Shown: in pieces, positions 50,001 to 61,301 of the stretch
Layout of the letters: every line of letters begins with the position of its first letter
How positions within the stretch are numbered: the first letter of the stretch is position 1
Source: Paragyromitra xinjiangensis
Lineage: Eukaryota > Ascomycota > Pezizomycetes > Pezizales > Discinaceae
Assembly (NCBI GenBank): GCA_038503065.1
Contig: JBCAMK010000006.1
Location: forward strand, 1,922,001-1,986,000
Direction: 5' to 3'
DNA length: 64,000 nucleotides
Position numbers and translations under genes: made by a program
The notes under the pieces: model-generated
The model's database searches: none
The model's input: only the letters and a program-made list of their open reading frames with translations
What the model was told of the DNA's origin: nothing

Positions 50001-51490
50001 TGAATACGCCACTCTATCATAGAGTAGAGATATAATTCTACCAGGTAGCAGATTGTGTGTTAAAGCTATCCGCTAAAGAATCTGTACTGATAAGTTCCCG
50101 GAAGGGGAGGCGTGCGTATACATGTATTTGTGCTATCTTATTCGAGGTCTACAATTATAAAACATACAAAATTTACTAGAATCTTCAACCGCACTTACAA
50201 GTCAGAGCTAACCGCAGTTCCTTTGGTAGAAAAAACACTCCTGAAGGTTCGACCGTTTCAGTTCCTCCTTTTCATCCCAATTTCATTCTTATGAGGTATA
50301 AAAATATCGCATACAAAATAAATTATGGAGTGCCTGAAAATTTGATCAAGCACATGTGACAATGTATTACGCTATTAATACTTTAGGACTAGTTGATAGA
50401 TCGCTTACTTAGCGGCCCGTGCCGCTGTGGGGCCTAAAACAAGCTACGGAAGCTAAGACGGCTAAGCGAACCGCCTAGCGGTAAACCTTGGAAAAGGAAT
50501 CATCATCCATCTACGAGAAAACCTTTCCAATGCCGAGAAAACCTTTCCAATGCCCGCACACTAGCCACACAACCTTTCCCATACCCTCCAACACGAAGCA
50601 TGATCGAAGACACGCAGGAACGCCTACCCAAGACACACCCACCGTGTGCAACAGGCCAACCCCTCCCTAATTCTGCTAGATAGGGTAGCTTTTGGGCACG
50701 CCAGCACACCTCGCTTAAAAATGATAGTATAAGGCCCCAGCAGCACATACTTAATAAAGCTTTTATCGCTGAATACATCAAATTATTTTTTAATTAATTT
50801 ACTCTATATATTTCCCATATTTGACGCTATTCTAGAATCTCGGGCTTAAGAAAGCAAAAGTAGCATGGCAGTGCACTCAAAAGGCTGTCTTGGGCAGAGG
50901 TTTCTGTGTGTTTCTGATCATGCTTGGTGTTGGAGGGTATAGGAAAGGTTGTGTGGCTAGTGTGCGGGCATTAGAAAGGTTTTCTCGTCGGTTCAGTCTA
51001 GCAGTTAGGATTTACCTCAATCTTCAGTAATTTAAGGCTCTTGATTGGAACCCTTCGTATTAGCCGCCCTGAACCTCATCTACCTTGGGCTTCAGGAGTT
51101 CCACTAGGTAACACCGCATGCGCTTAACGCCCAATTCTTTTTGGTAAATCAGGGCGCAAATCTCATCCAATATTCTTAGTCTGACTCGTTTACCATCTTC
51201 GAGGGCTTGAGGCACTCACCTCCTTCAGAATTGCGCGGCATTTTATAGGATCTCTGATACGTGGCGCAGCGTCAGCCCCGAATTCTGTACGTTGGGACTT
51301 GAAAAAAGGCTTTAATAAAACAAGGCGGAGCGGTGGATGCCCAAGTCCCACGGTCCGCAGCTCTTAGTATAATTTCAGAGAGTTTACGCTTGTCTCTTCC
51401 CTTGTCACCAGCTACCTAGTAGGAAGAGTGGTGCTGGGCAGAACTACCAAGGAGACCGTTTATCATATTCTTTAAAAGCTCGGGAGAACC
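47049..51490. other. Gene-poor stretch with an inverted-repeat element
   Basis: No gene is supported across 4.4 kb. The inverted-repeat element at 50534-50987 is described separately. A minus-strand frame of 123 codons at 48,695-49,066 is AT-rich and without domains. Confidence 0.4.
50534..50987. mobile_element. Non-autonomous element with ~100-bp terminal inverted repeats
   Basis: The left arm (about 50534-50633) and right arm (about 50887-50987) are inverted copies over about 100 bases, with roughly 15 differences, several of them C-to-T type. Shared blocks include CACACTAGCCACACAACC and CCCTCCAACAC. The roughly 250-bp centre has no coding capacity. The first 20 bases of the left arm (CGAGAAAACCTTTCCAATGC) are duplicated in tandem just outside it, at 50514-50533. 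Long arms and no gene suggest a foldback or MITE element. Confidence 0.65.
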
Positions 51491-54400
51491 ATGCCTTTTT
51501 TCAGACTCAGGAGTCATAAGAAAAAAATCAAGCAGGTATATATCATCTAATCCAGCTTTGAAGTTTTCGCCCACAGCTGATTGCGCCAAATCTAGGTCGA
51601 AAATGATACGAATAATGTTGAAACAGGGTATGTTCCAATTTTTGTTTAGGAGGACCTAGAAATCTAGAGGCCCCACTGTCAATTTCAGCTCTGAGAAAGC
51701 ATCTTCTACAAGCTCCTCATACACCAACGTTCTGCAACCATCTCCCAAAAACACCGCAAGCAAAGGAATTCTCTGGAATGGCAGGAAAAAACCGAAGCAG
51801 GTATATGTGTTTTGGCCCTGTTGGTACCTTCCGCTTGCTTATTGTTGGCTACCTTCTTATCTAGGTTGAGGGAACACATAATGTAGAGCTTGAAATCAGC
51901 ACGGCAGAATCGCGTCGAGCTGCCCTGGGATTGAAGGTACTACATCCTAACGACAACGCCATAGTAGAGTATGTTACCACTCGCCCCCACGGGGTATCGG
52001 TCATCTGACAGTTCGTTCATAGCATCGTTGCTGTTCACGGTTTAAACGGCCACAGAGAGGAAACATTCACTGCTAGCAATGGTGTTTGCTGGCTCAAATC
52101 TCTTCTTCCGAAGGCGATTCCCCAGATTAGGGTACTCACATATGGCTATAACGCAGACACTCATAGTTCATCCCAATTGAGTAATCTGCATCTACATGAT
52201 CATGCTGGGCAGCTACTTGGGGCTTTATCATCGCAGAGAACAATAACAAAGGTATATGAACCAAAATGGGGCCTAGAAGTTAACGCTTACAGAGCCTTAT
52301 AGACTACGCGCCGTCCTATTATATTTATCGGGCATAGCCTGGGTGGCCTTATTGTGAAGAACGTAGGTAGTAATGCTGCGCCCCATCCTGAACAGAAAGA
52401 TTGATAGACTCAGGCCCTTACCATATGCAACGGTTTTAATGCCAGCCACCTGGAAGATCAGAAGCAGATTTTGCTTTCCGCATACGGCATTCTTTTTATG
52501 GCGACACCTCACCAAGGCAGTGAGGGGGTTGCATTAGCTGAGATTGTCTTGAATATGATGTCGATTTTCAAGAACACCAAAACCGAATATCTTAAGCATC
52601 TTGGGGAACAATCGGAATGGCTCGATAGTCTACAAAAGGATTACAACTCAATTAGCACCCGATTTGATACGAAATACTTCTATGAGGAGTATGCTACCGA
52701 ACTCCCGACTGGTGGTTCTCTATACGTATGTTTTGCTAGTACCCCCTAGAATCTCCCTTAATAACTCATGGGGTTTAGGTTGTGCCAAAACACTCGGCTT
52801 GTGTTCCTGGGGCAGTGAATGCAGCCCCAATCGTCATCTTTGATAATCATAGGGATATGGTTAGATACAAAAACGCAGAGGACGACGGTTTCAGGAAAGT
52901 GTACGGAGTTTTATATGTTATGCTCGAGAAGGCAGAGAAAAAGATAGATGAAAATTGGCGAGAATGGGAAAACATTAAGGGTTCGTCGTCATAACCTAGA
53001 TGCTTGAAGTAAAAATATAATTCTCACAGAAAACCCAACGTTCTTGTCATTAGCTATCAATCAATTCCCACAAATTTCATATTGCATCCCTAAAAATTTA
53101 CCTTTTGCAAGGAACCCTAAGTTCACAGGCCGACAGAAGGAACTTTCCGCAATCGAGCAAGCGTTGCAATACAAAGATTCTGACCCTCCCCAGCAAAGAA
53201 TTATGGTTCTTTATGGCCTCGGTGGAATTGGAAAGTCACAATTAGCAATTGAGTATGCATATTCCTGCGAGAATGATTACACCTCTATCTGGTGGGTCAA
53301 TGCGAATACTACTGCAACCTTGGTCCAAGGCTTTCTCAAGATCGCCCAGGAATTGGTTGTATGCCATGGCCAAATTCAAACAAACGCCGGTCGTCCGCCA
53401 AACTACTTCCACATAGCAACCGCATTACAGCTACCCCCTGATGCTGTTGATCAGGCAGGAAATCTCATCACCCTAGATTCGGCAAACACTAACACGGTCA
53501 TCAAAGCAGTTCAGCTGTGGCTGGCAAATAATAGTAACCAAGAATGGTTACTCATTGTCGACAATTACGATGACCCCGAAAATGTTCACATAGCGGATTT
53601 TCTGCCAAAATCATCCACAGGTAGCATCCTCGTCACAAGTAGAGCGCTGAGTTCTCAGCGCCTTGGTAAATCTCATGAAGTCATGGAGATTGCGGAGGAA
53701 GATGCTCTAGAGATCCTACGTAAGAGCGCAAATAAAGAAATCACAGATCTAGATAGAGGTTAGTGTGCATGTGGGTAGTTAATTGAGCGTAAGCACTAGT
53801 TATAATGCTGATCGTTAACGCTTTTTTTCTAGAGAGTGCTTTGACCATTGTAAAAAAATTGGGCTCTCTCCCACTTGCCCTCGACCAAGCCGGCGCCTAT
53901 ATCTGCGCGATACGGATCAGCTTTAGTCAATATTTACCCCGGTTCGAAGCAAGATTCAAGGAAATTGCAGCAAAGAGGCCCCCAAAAGGCGTATGGAGCT
54001 ACGAAGAAACGGTGTTTACAACCTGGGAAGTTTCATTCAGGGCTCTTAGATCACCTGCTCAGGAGCTTCTTCTTTTATGTGCCTTTTTCGACAACGAAGA
54101 TATTTGGGAAGGGCTTTTACCTCAGAAAGAGCTCAAAGAAAAGTTTGGAATAGGTAACTTCCTCGAACCTGCACCAAACGACACGTGGGGACCTCCTAAC
54201 AACGCAAAACCTCAGACTCTGTGGATGATGCGATCCAAGAAATATTTTCGCTCTCGCTGGCCAATCGCAGGCACCTAGAAGATAGTCTTTGGATTCACCC
54301 GATGGTTCATAAGTGGTCGCATCAAAGACTAGAGGAATATAAGAGGATTTCAAATGCGTCAGAAGCAATCTCATTGGTCTCTGCAGCTATTTCATTTGAG

Positions 54401-55333
54401 GATGACCACGAGAAGCCGGATAACTTAGCACTGCAAAGAAGACTTCTGCCACATATCCAAGTCTGCTCTGATCATATTTGCCGAGAAAAGTATCTAGGAT
54501 CTTCCGGAACGAATACGAAGCAGTTTAAAGAGGTTGGATTGCTAGCAAAGACTTTGACATATCACTCCCAGCTAGCTCAAGTTGAATATTTGCTCCGATG
54601 GATACTTCATGGACAGGAGAATATCCTTGGTGCGGACCACAACTCCTTACTCTCCACTGCCGTTGATATGGGAAAGTTATTCCATAAACTAGGCAAGTAC
54701 GATGACGCATTCGAGTGGTATAGGCGAGCGCTTGTCGGGCAAGAGAAATCCCTTGGCAAGGAGGACCTTTCCACACTGAAAACAGTCAACAGTATGGCAC
54801 GAGTATTGCATAGACAAGGAAAATACAATAACGCGCTCAAGTGGTATAGGAGAGCACTTGACGGTAAAGAGAAATGTGCGGGCAAGGACGATGATTCCAC
54901 TCTAAAAACGGTCAACAATATAGCCATGGTATTCAGTCAAAAAGGAAAGCTCGATGACGCACTTGAGTGGTATGAACGAGCACTTGCCGGATATGAAAAA
55001 GCCAAAGGCAAAGACCACCCTTTGACACTGGGTACGGTCAACAACTTAGCCACAGTGTTCAAGAGACAAGGAAATTACGATGATGCACTCACGTGGTATA
55101 GAAGGGCACTTGCTGGACGTGAAGAGGCCCTGGGCATGGATCATCCCTCAACGCTGGGCACGATCAAAAACATAGCACTAATATTCGAGAAACAAGAAAA
55201 GTATAATGATGCACTCGAGTGGATTGAACGAGCACTCGTCGGGAAAGAGAAGGCGCTGGCAAAGGACCATCCTAGCATTGAAAACACACGAAAATGCCTT
55301 ATAAGGATTAAAGAGAAGATCCCATCGACGTAA
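51491..55333 (+). CDS. NOD-like receptor: SesB-type esterase, NB-ARC, TPR
   Basis: Nine exons (51491-51535, 51865-51968, 52023-52251, 52303-52362, 52414-52725, 52779-52980, 53030-53758, 53833-54153, 54216-55333) give 1039 aa without frame breaks. Introns after the first are 49-74 bp. Residues 50-250 are an alpha/beta-hydrolase of the SesB/DUF676 type: DIVAVHGLNGHREETF, then GHSLGG with the nucleophilic serine, then FMATPHQG. The NB-ARC domain follows: P-loop GLGGIGKSQLA, Walker B LLIVDNYDD, GSILVTSR and LGSLPLALDQAGAY. The C-terminus carries about five TPRs of 42 residues (DALEWYERALAGYEKAKGKD). This is a standard fungal NLR layout, thought to sense non-self ligands by the repeats and trigger the esterase domain. 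The first exon (MPFFRLRSHKKKIKQ) and its 329-bp intron are the least certain part. Confidence 0.85.
54692..55321 (+). repeat. 126-bp tandem repeats coding for TPRs
   Basis: Five units with a period of exactly 126 bases (starting about 54692, 54818, 54944, 55070, 55196), each encoding a 42-residue TPR with the core DDALEWYxRALxGxEKxxGKDHPSTLxTVNNxA. They are similar enough to permit gain or loss of units. Confidence 0.8.
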
Positions 55334-57589
55334 ATTCCACCAACTGTAGGTGGGGGTGGCAAAGAGAGGACGGGGTAGCCGACGTTACGGAATATGGGAA
55401 AGACCAGAATCGAGAAAATATTTGATTTGCCTGTTCTTTGACACGGGAGAGGGGCGTTATGGGAGGGTATCTCAGCTGGAGAGCAGCAGAGAGCAGGCAC
55501 AACTTTTTTATATCGTTCTATCTTATCCGCAAGAGACTTGAGCTTTGGGGCACATGTACCGGGGTTATAGGTGAGCCGTGACGTGTATAGTAAAGCAGCT
55601 ACACTTAATTTAAAAGATACTTCTACTCTTCGTTTCTTATCACCACGAACTGATGCAGACAATCAAATTTCCTGTTGGAGTCCTTGAAGGCCGCTACGCA
55701 AGGTGAGTATGGGAACGAACCTACGGATGTGACACTCTTTTTCCGGGTGTTTCCAAATCTTCCTTATCGATTAGCATCGTTCTATCATGAAAAGTCACTC
55801 GGCTGCACACTCCAAGTCAAGTAGTTATAGATAGACTCTTCTAAGTTAGGTGGTATCCTAGTAAGAGTTTGTCTTTGGGTCTGTTTGTTTAAGCTGAGCT
55901 GGCAAACTAGCTAGTATCTGCATTTTATTTCTGAACAGAATCATTCGTTTTTCCCCCGCACTCGACCTAAAGCCTCCCCATTCATCCCCACCAAGGAATA
56001 ACGTCACGATATTCCCGGAAGCCGCTACAGGCGACGATAAAGCAAACCCGGACCTTTGCCAACCGTTCCAGGTTCTGCTCGTGAAGTTAACCGCATGTAT
56101 ATGACACCATTATGGGCTTTGTATCATGGGCTGTAGGAAGGTGTCTCGAACTAGCCTCTCAATGGCTTGGCGATATGAACACAAGAATACACTAAGCCTG
56201 ATTGGGTTTGGCTCGAGACAAGGAAGGCGAGGTGACCTTGTACCAGTAGTGATGGAAGATCTGGTGTTATTGATCTTACCAATAAACATACTAGAAGAGC
56301 TTATTTAAATCACTCACCATCAATTACCTCCAACCTTTTCAAACCCGCTGGTGCATCCTTAGATTGTTTCACCACCACAGCAAGTGCTGCGGTGTGCCGG
56401 TGAGGTGAAGAGTACTTTAGGCGTTAGAGGTGCCAGATCAACAAATCGAGAACTACAACTTTCTATGACAGTGTAATATAACCAGAGACTACATGTACAT
56501 CTAAACTTCCTAAGGACGTTGAATGCAGTTTGTATCAGTGGAATGGCATCAGCCAAATTTAATTACGGGATGAAGAATTACCTGCTAGTAATGAGAAATA
56601 CGCTAAATTTTTGATGATGGTACTTAACATCAGCCCCGTACGACTTCATGATTAGGTACTAATGCTCCCAAATTCACCAAAGATCGGGTGTACAGCCGCG
56701 TAAGAAAAGTCTTGACACCACACCTCACTAGCGAAACAGCTACTGGGGTGTCAAGGCTTTTCTTACACGGCTGTAAGCCACAGACTGTCACACAAATAGC
56801 TATCCCTTCGTCTGTAAGAAATTGAGGACCATATTCGCTTCGTTTTCGAAAGTCTGAACAACCACTGCCCCATAGTATGCGATAAATCAAGAAAAGTATA
56901 TTCACTATCAACCAAAGCCTTTGCAGAGGTAGCGGCGAGAATAGTGGCTGTTGAGCTTCCCCTAAACGAAAACTTATGGTAAAAATTGAGGACGGTAACG
57001 TCCTTGATTTGGGGTTTTACAGACCATGGGATAGCTGCGGCCCTAAGCTATTTCTCCTGAGGGTGTGTTGACTCCCTCACCCTCATAAAATTCATGCACC
57101 ATACTTTAGAGTGGCTAGTTAACTTTAGAGATATAATGTCTCTGCCTTCCTGCCAGCTGTTCTCCACTAATGTGTTAGCCATATAGATCACAAAGAGCTT
57201 AGGAAATATGAAGCAGGAGCGTCGATTCAGGAGCTCAAGGAGGCTTTATAACCGCTCCGTTCGATAACATTTTATAACATCTATCGAGCATGGTGAGAAA
57301 CTTGTTCATCTTATTTGTTAATTTATACGTTAACTATGAAGGGTAACGAAAGTAACACTCTACGGGCGACCCTTCTGTCTCCAACATTCGGGGCACTTCC
57401 TCATTTCAGTACAAGAATAACCGACTTCATGGTAGGCACATGAAATTTAGCGCAGTAAACATGGTACTCCAGCTAGCGCGAAAAATACGGGGCCCCTAGT
57501 GAAGAGTACTTCAACTTTCACCCTCGTAGGTTGGACGGGGGTACCCTCAGCAACAACATATAATACTTTATTTCAGCGCTGTACTATAG
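55334..57589. other. Gene-poor stretch with a palindromic element
   Basis: No full gene is supported. At 55653-55702 a short open segment (MQTIKFPVGVLEGRYAR) runs into a perfect GTGAGT donor but has no recognisable downstream exon; it may be an orphan exon. The palindromic element at 56693-56773 is described separately. Confidence 0.4.
56693..56773. mobile_element. Palindromic mariner-type MITE
   Basis: Arms of about 27 bases are nearly perfect inverted repeats: the left begins CAGCCGCGTAAGAAAAGTCT, and the right, reverse-complemented, begins CAGCCGTGTAAGAAAAGCCT. TA lies on both sides (56691-56692 and 56774-56775), as for a Tc1/mariner target duplication. Only about 27 bases separate the arms, so the whole element can fold into one hairpin. 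Confidence 0.65.
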
Positions 57590-57689
57590 GTGGGTATAGT
57601 ATAGTGGTTAGTACTTCTCGTTGTGGACAGCTTGACTTGATGCAAGCTAAAGCTCCGAGAGGACTCAGGTTCGATTCCTGATACCCACA
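57590..57689 (+). tRNA. tRNA-His (GTG), with intron
   Basis: The acceptor stem GTGGGTA/TACCCAC pairs perfectly over seven bases and is followed by A as discriminator. The D arm has TAGTATAGTGGTTAGTAC (A box). The anticodon stem TCTCG/CGAGA encloses the loop TTGTGGC with anticodon GTG. The T arm is TCAGG-TTCGATT-CCTGA (B box). A 28-base intron (57627-57654) sits one base 3' of the anticodon, the canonical position. The mature length is 72, to which the usual extra 5' G would be added after transcription. Confidence 0.95.
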
Positions 57690-58168
57690 CCATCCATTGA
57701 CAATCAGCTTCTCTTTTTCTCGTTTTAGATCCTATTTCGTTGCAATCTGTTTGAGTTCAAGTGTGATGCCCTCAGTTCCAAATTTGTACGGTGGGCTAGT
57801 GAGTAGATAAGATCTAACGTCCCTACTTTGCAGACACATATTGAGATTATGTGAAGTCAAGGCGCCCGTTCTCCAAAGCTTGGATCAACGTTTCTGTGAA
57901 CTCCGGTTGCTCGATCTCCTGCGCTGCCCTAACACAATTGAATAGGCATTCACCTTAGCGTATTCAGAACCATGCCGTTACAACAATAACCCAATCCATC
58001 GCTTCTCTAATTTACGAATATATCAAACCCCATCCCTCGCTTCCAAACAAAATGATATCATGCCAAACCCCATTATGTCATCAGCGCACAGAAATCCCAA
58101 ACCACCAGCAGTGAAGGAAAAACATACAAAGCAAGCATCCCAAACCTAATCCCCTACTCCATATCACT
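57690..58168. other. Intergenic between tRNA-His and the PI-PLC gene
   Basis: This should contain the tRNA terminator region (a T-rich TTCTCTTTTTCTCGTTTT stretch about 20 bases after the tRNA) and the 3' UTR of the phospholipase gene. Nothing else is seen. Confidence 0.4.
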
Positions 58169-59560
58169 TCAAGTACTCTTTTCAATCCACGCATTCATCG
58201 CAACCACCAACCTCACCAAATCCCACTCTCCCCTCTCCCCTACATAATCACACACAACGACCCCCGTTGCCCCGTCCCCTGCATTCCTCCCCGCGACATG
58301 ATCCACCGCTAAATGACGCTTCACCTCAACATTAACCTTCTCCGCAACCCTCTCGGGCCAGCACCCAACCTTCCAGAAATTACTACCACTCAGAAAATTC
58401 AAAAACAATGGTTTGCCCTCAACAGGGGTCGCAGCCCGCTCCAAGTGCAGTTTCACAAATTCAATCTTCTTATGGATCGTCGGTGGCTCCATCACCTCGC
58501 AGAAATCCTGCACCCTACAGGTCCCTCCAGGAGTAGAAGTATCAGCTGAATTATACTGCCAATCCTCCGCGTTAATCCCAGCTTTCCAATCCTCGCCACT
58601 TTTAAAGCGACGGAATAAAATACACTTCCCACGCACGTCGCCGAGCTTAGGCACATGTGTGTGGTCGACCCACCAGCGGTCTTTTCGAGGTTCTATGTAT
58701 TTCTCTCTGAGATGTTTTGCGAATGTCTCATCGGTGGCATTCCCGCGACCCTCACGTTTCAGTGACACGATGATGGTCTCGTGAGGGTGTTTGTCTAGGA
58801 AATCATATGTTTCGTCGAGCACCTCCTGCAGCTTCTTCGCCTGAGGGGATAACGTGATCGGGAATGCACCATGGACGAGGGTGAGCTCTCCATTATTCTC
58901 CACCTGACAGCGAATATCGAAGAAACGGATTCCGTTGTTGAGCTGTGTTTTAATCCCAACAGCTTGACAACGCACAGATGGGAGTGCGCGGTAGCAGGTC
59001 GGACTATTGTGGGTTCCTGGGATCGAGATGGCAGATAGTGAGACTTCGTCTTTAAGACGTGCTTGCCATGAGTCGAGCGCTGCGGTAGAGAAGATTGCGA
59101 GGTGGGAATGTGATTTGTGGAAGATCCCGTTGAACCTGTGGGGTGTGGTTGGAGTCAGACAGTAGACTGCTGGACTTCCAGATCCTAGATCTGTTCTGAA
59201 TTTCCCACTTGGCCCCTCGCTGTTTTCAACCTCAAACACTATGCGCAGGACTTCCCCGGTTTTTACCGTGATCTCGGTGTTTACTGTGTGAAACGGTGGG
59301 ACTACCACTTTGACATCACGTTCTTCGAACGCTTTCGCGTTCTCTGCGATATTTAGATTCGTTGGTTGAGGCGCGGGAGCAACTCCAGCTGTTCGGAGGG
59401 CGATAGTTACATGGTGCGCAAGATTACTGAAGTCTGTGAAGTTTCTCGCTGTGATTGGCCGGGGACCCGGAGGCTCGATGATTGGGAAGTTTGCGATGCT
59501 CGTTATTGTAATTGGAGTCGCGGAGAGGTTGCGGAGGGTTAGGTTCTCGGGCGGTGTCAT
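58169..59560 (-). CDS. Phosphatidylinositol-specific phospholipase C X-domain protein
   Basis: A single exon of 463 aa on the minus strand. The bacterial-type PI-PLC X domain starts near residue 160: AISIPGTHNS with catalytic H184, GIRFFDIRC with R212, D215 and R217, and ELTLVHGAF with the second catalytic histidine H230. ETIIVSLKREG and KCILFRRF follow. Residues 1-130 are a separate probable beta-sandwich, found ahead of the X domain in other fungal members. No signal peptide or membrane helix is seen, so it should be cytosolic or leaderless. Such enzymes cleave phosphatidylinositol or GPI anchors by forming a cyclic inositol phosphate, without calcium. Two telobox-like motifs lie 90-130 bases upstream of the start. 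Confidence 0.9.
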   Translation of the reverse strand: MTPPENLTLRNLSATPITITSIANFPIIEPPGPRPITARNFTDFSNLAHHVTIALRTAGVAPAPQPTNLNIAENAKAFEERDVKVVVPPFHTVNTEITVKTGEVLRIVFEVENSEGPSGKFRTDLGSGSPAVYCLTPTTPHRFNGIFHKSHSHLAIFSTAALDSWQARLKDEVSLSAISIPGTHNSPTCYRALPSVRCQAVGIKTQLNNGIRFFDIRCQVENNGELTLVHGAFPITLSPQAKKLQEVLDETYDFLDKHPHETIIVSLKREGRGNATDETFAKHLREKYIEPRKDRWWVDHTHVPKLGDVRGKCILFRRFKSGEDWKAGINAEDWQYNSADTSTPGGTCRVQDFCEVMEPPTIHKKIEFVKLHLERAATPVEGKPLFLNFLSGSNFWKVGCWPERVAEKVNVEVKRHLAVDHVAGRNAGDGATGVVVCDYVGERGEWDLVRLVVAMNAWIEKST

Positions 59561-60595
59561 TGAAAGATGTTTTGAGAGTGGTGGAGATCTAGGAGATAGG
59601 AACAGGCTGAGGCTTGAATCTATGCAGGAACGTGTGCAACCAGATACTGGACCCCTAACCCTGTGACAAAAATAGATACAACCCTAACCCCGGAGAATTC
59701 CGCGATCCCTTCAAGGTAGCGCACTGACCCAACGCAATACCTGTCAACGCAGAACCCTCAATTCCGCGCGTGACGCTGATTTAATTGGTGGGAAAGGAGC
59801 GTTACCCCAGATCGTGTAGCAATCTGTGTTAGATAACCACTCAAAAAGCCTAGTGGGCCTTGAGTTGTTGTGAAATTCGGGTGCGCACGAACAATAGGAT
59901 GATGTTTAAACTCACGTCGCCTCTAGGCTCAAGCCCATAGTCAGCCGGTCGCCAGCTATGCACCCGCTCCTACATGTAGTTCTCCCTACTTAGATTGACG
60001 TACTACAACCACCTCATCCTGGTGTATATCAGATTCTATTCGCTGTACAAAACGTAAAACCTAAATGTACCCAGCTCAATATCCTTTATGTCTCTCTGCG
60101 GATAGACAAATTACATCTGATTCGCAGTCTGCAACGGTAAACTCAAGCAAGGACGTCTGAGTGATAGGGTGTACAAACACGAAGATGTAGTCAAACCGCA
60201 CCCACAGCCGAAAAAGCGATGACTTAGCAAGAGAACAGGCGGGAGATTATGAGATGAAGATGGAATAGAAAACCCAAACGAAGAAGACCAAGCCATGATA
60301 GCGATAAAGTGAGAGGAAGACGGATCCACGAGCAATGTAGAGCGAGTGAACGACTATATACGGGTAATGACTTATGCATATGTTAAATACATCTCGTCGT
60401 TTGATATGTTTGCAAAACCTCAAACTACATGACGTATCAATAAATGTATCTACACTGGCAGATACACATCCGAGAGGAGAAAAGAAAGCTATTAAACAGC
60501 TCTGCATCCAAACACAAAAACACAAAAAATCGATCATATCAAATAGGGTCTGCGAATCAGCAACAACCAGCATCATAGCCAGCTACCCCATAGCT
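59561..60595. other. Promoter of the PI-PLC gene and 3' flank of the next gene
   Basis: CCCTAACCCT at 59653-59662 and CCCTAACCCC at 59682-59691 are paired telobox-like motifs upstream of the phospholipase start. The rest probably holds the 3' UTR of the next minus-strand gene; no further gene is supported. Confidence 0.45.
59653..59691 (-). promoter_or_regulatory. Paired telobox-like motifs upstream of the PI-PLC gene
   Basis: CCCTAACCCT and CCCTAACCCC lie 19 bases apart, 93-131 bases upstream of the start codon. Two copies in this position make chance less likely than for a single site. Confidence 0.45.
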
Positions 60596-61301
60596 CTAAA
60601 TAGTACACCCGCAGGAACAGCGATTATTCTGAAATCCACCCCTCCCCATACTCTCATAAACACTACTAAAACCCCCACCACCCACCCTACAAGGGCACAC
60701 ACCGGTACTATAAAACCTATGATACTCACTCCGAAAAATACTCCTTTCAGACTCAGTCCAAGCATGACCAAAGCTCCGATAGCAACCCTGAGCCATCAGG
60801 TGCCTCACAGCCGACTCTACCAGAAGTTCTTCGTGTATTATACCACCACGCCGGCACTCACTAAGAGCCAGTTGAACTTCTTTATGGAATATTTCATCGT
60901 GACTGGCCATGGGTATGGTATCAGGGCGAGGGGTTTGAGGTGAGTGGTGGGGAAAGGGACTATCGTTGGTAGTGAGTGTCACGGTTTGCCCAGGACGCTG
61001 GACTACTACTTTAACACCTTCGCAGGTGTGGGAGGGGTTCTCGTGTGGGCCGTGGCAGTAGTAGCCTTGGTTGTGGTTACCGAGTGCGTTGTGGTTGTTA
61101 TGCGTATGGCCTACCGGGTAGGTGGCATGAGGGCAGCTTGGGTGGTGGGTAGAGCAAGTGGTAACGATGTTATCTTGGGTATGAGAGGAGCTACAAGAAT
61201 GGGTTTGATTAGTAAAACTGGGAAGGTGGAATGGTTGTATTAGAGGATTCTAACCTAACATGGACTCTTGAGTCTGCGCTATGATATGGGAGGTGAGACA
61301 T
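60596..61301 (-). CDS. His/Asn/Cys-rich protein, unknown
   Basis: Two exons on the minus strand, 61301-61255 and 61190-60596, with a 64-bp phase-2 intron containing the branch site TACTAAT and acceptor TGTAG, give 213 aa. I do not recognise it. Residues 15-80 are rich in His, Asn, Ser, Thr and Cys (GHTHNNHNALGNHNQGYYCH), then a short beta-like block (VKVVVQRPGQTVTLTTND), then a helical, charged region (DEIFHKEVQLALSECRRGG), and a Gly/Cys-rich tail. Metal binding is possible from the His/Cys content. A second intron may exist near 60,735: a GTGAGT donor there would replace the Gly/Cys tail with a hydrophobic one. The start is the ATG in context ACAATGTCT. Confidence 0.5.

Noticed and set aside
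60583..60771. Very hydrophobic 62-codon minus-strand frame
   Set aside because: It overlaps the His-rich gene in another frame, and its hydrophobicity can be a by-product of T-rich codons. It is kept only as an alternative last exon.
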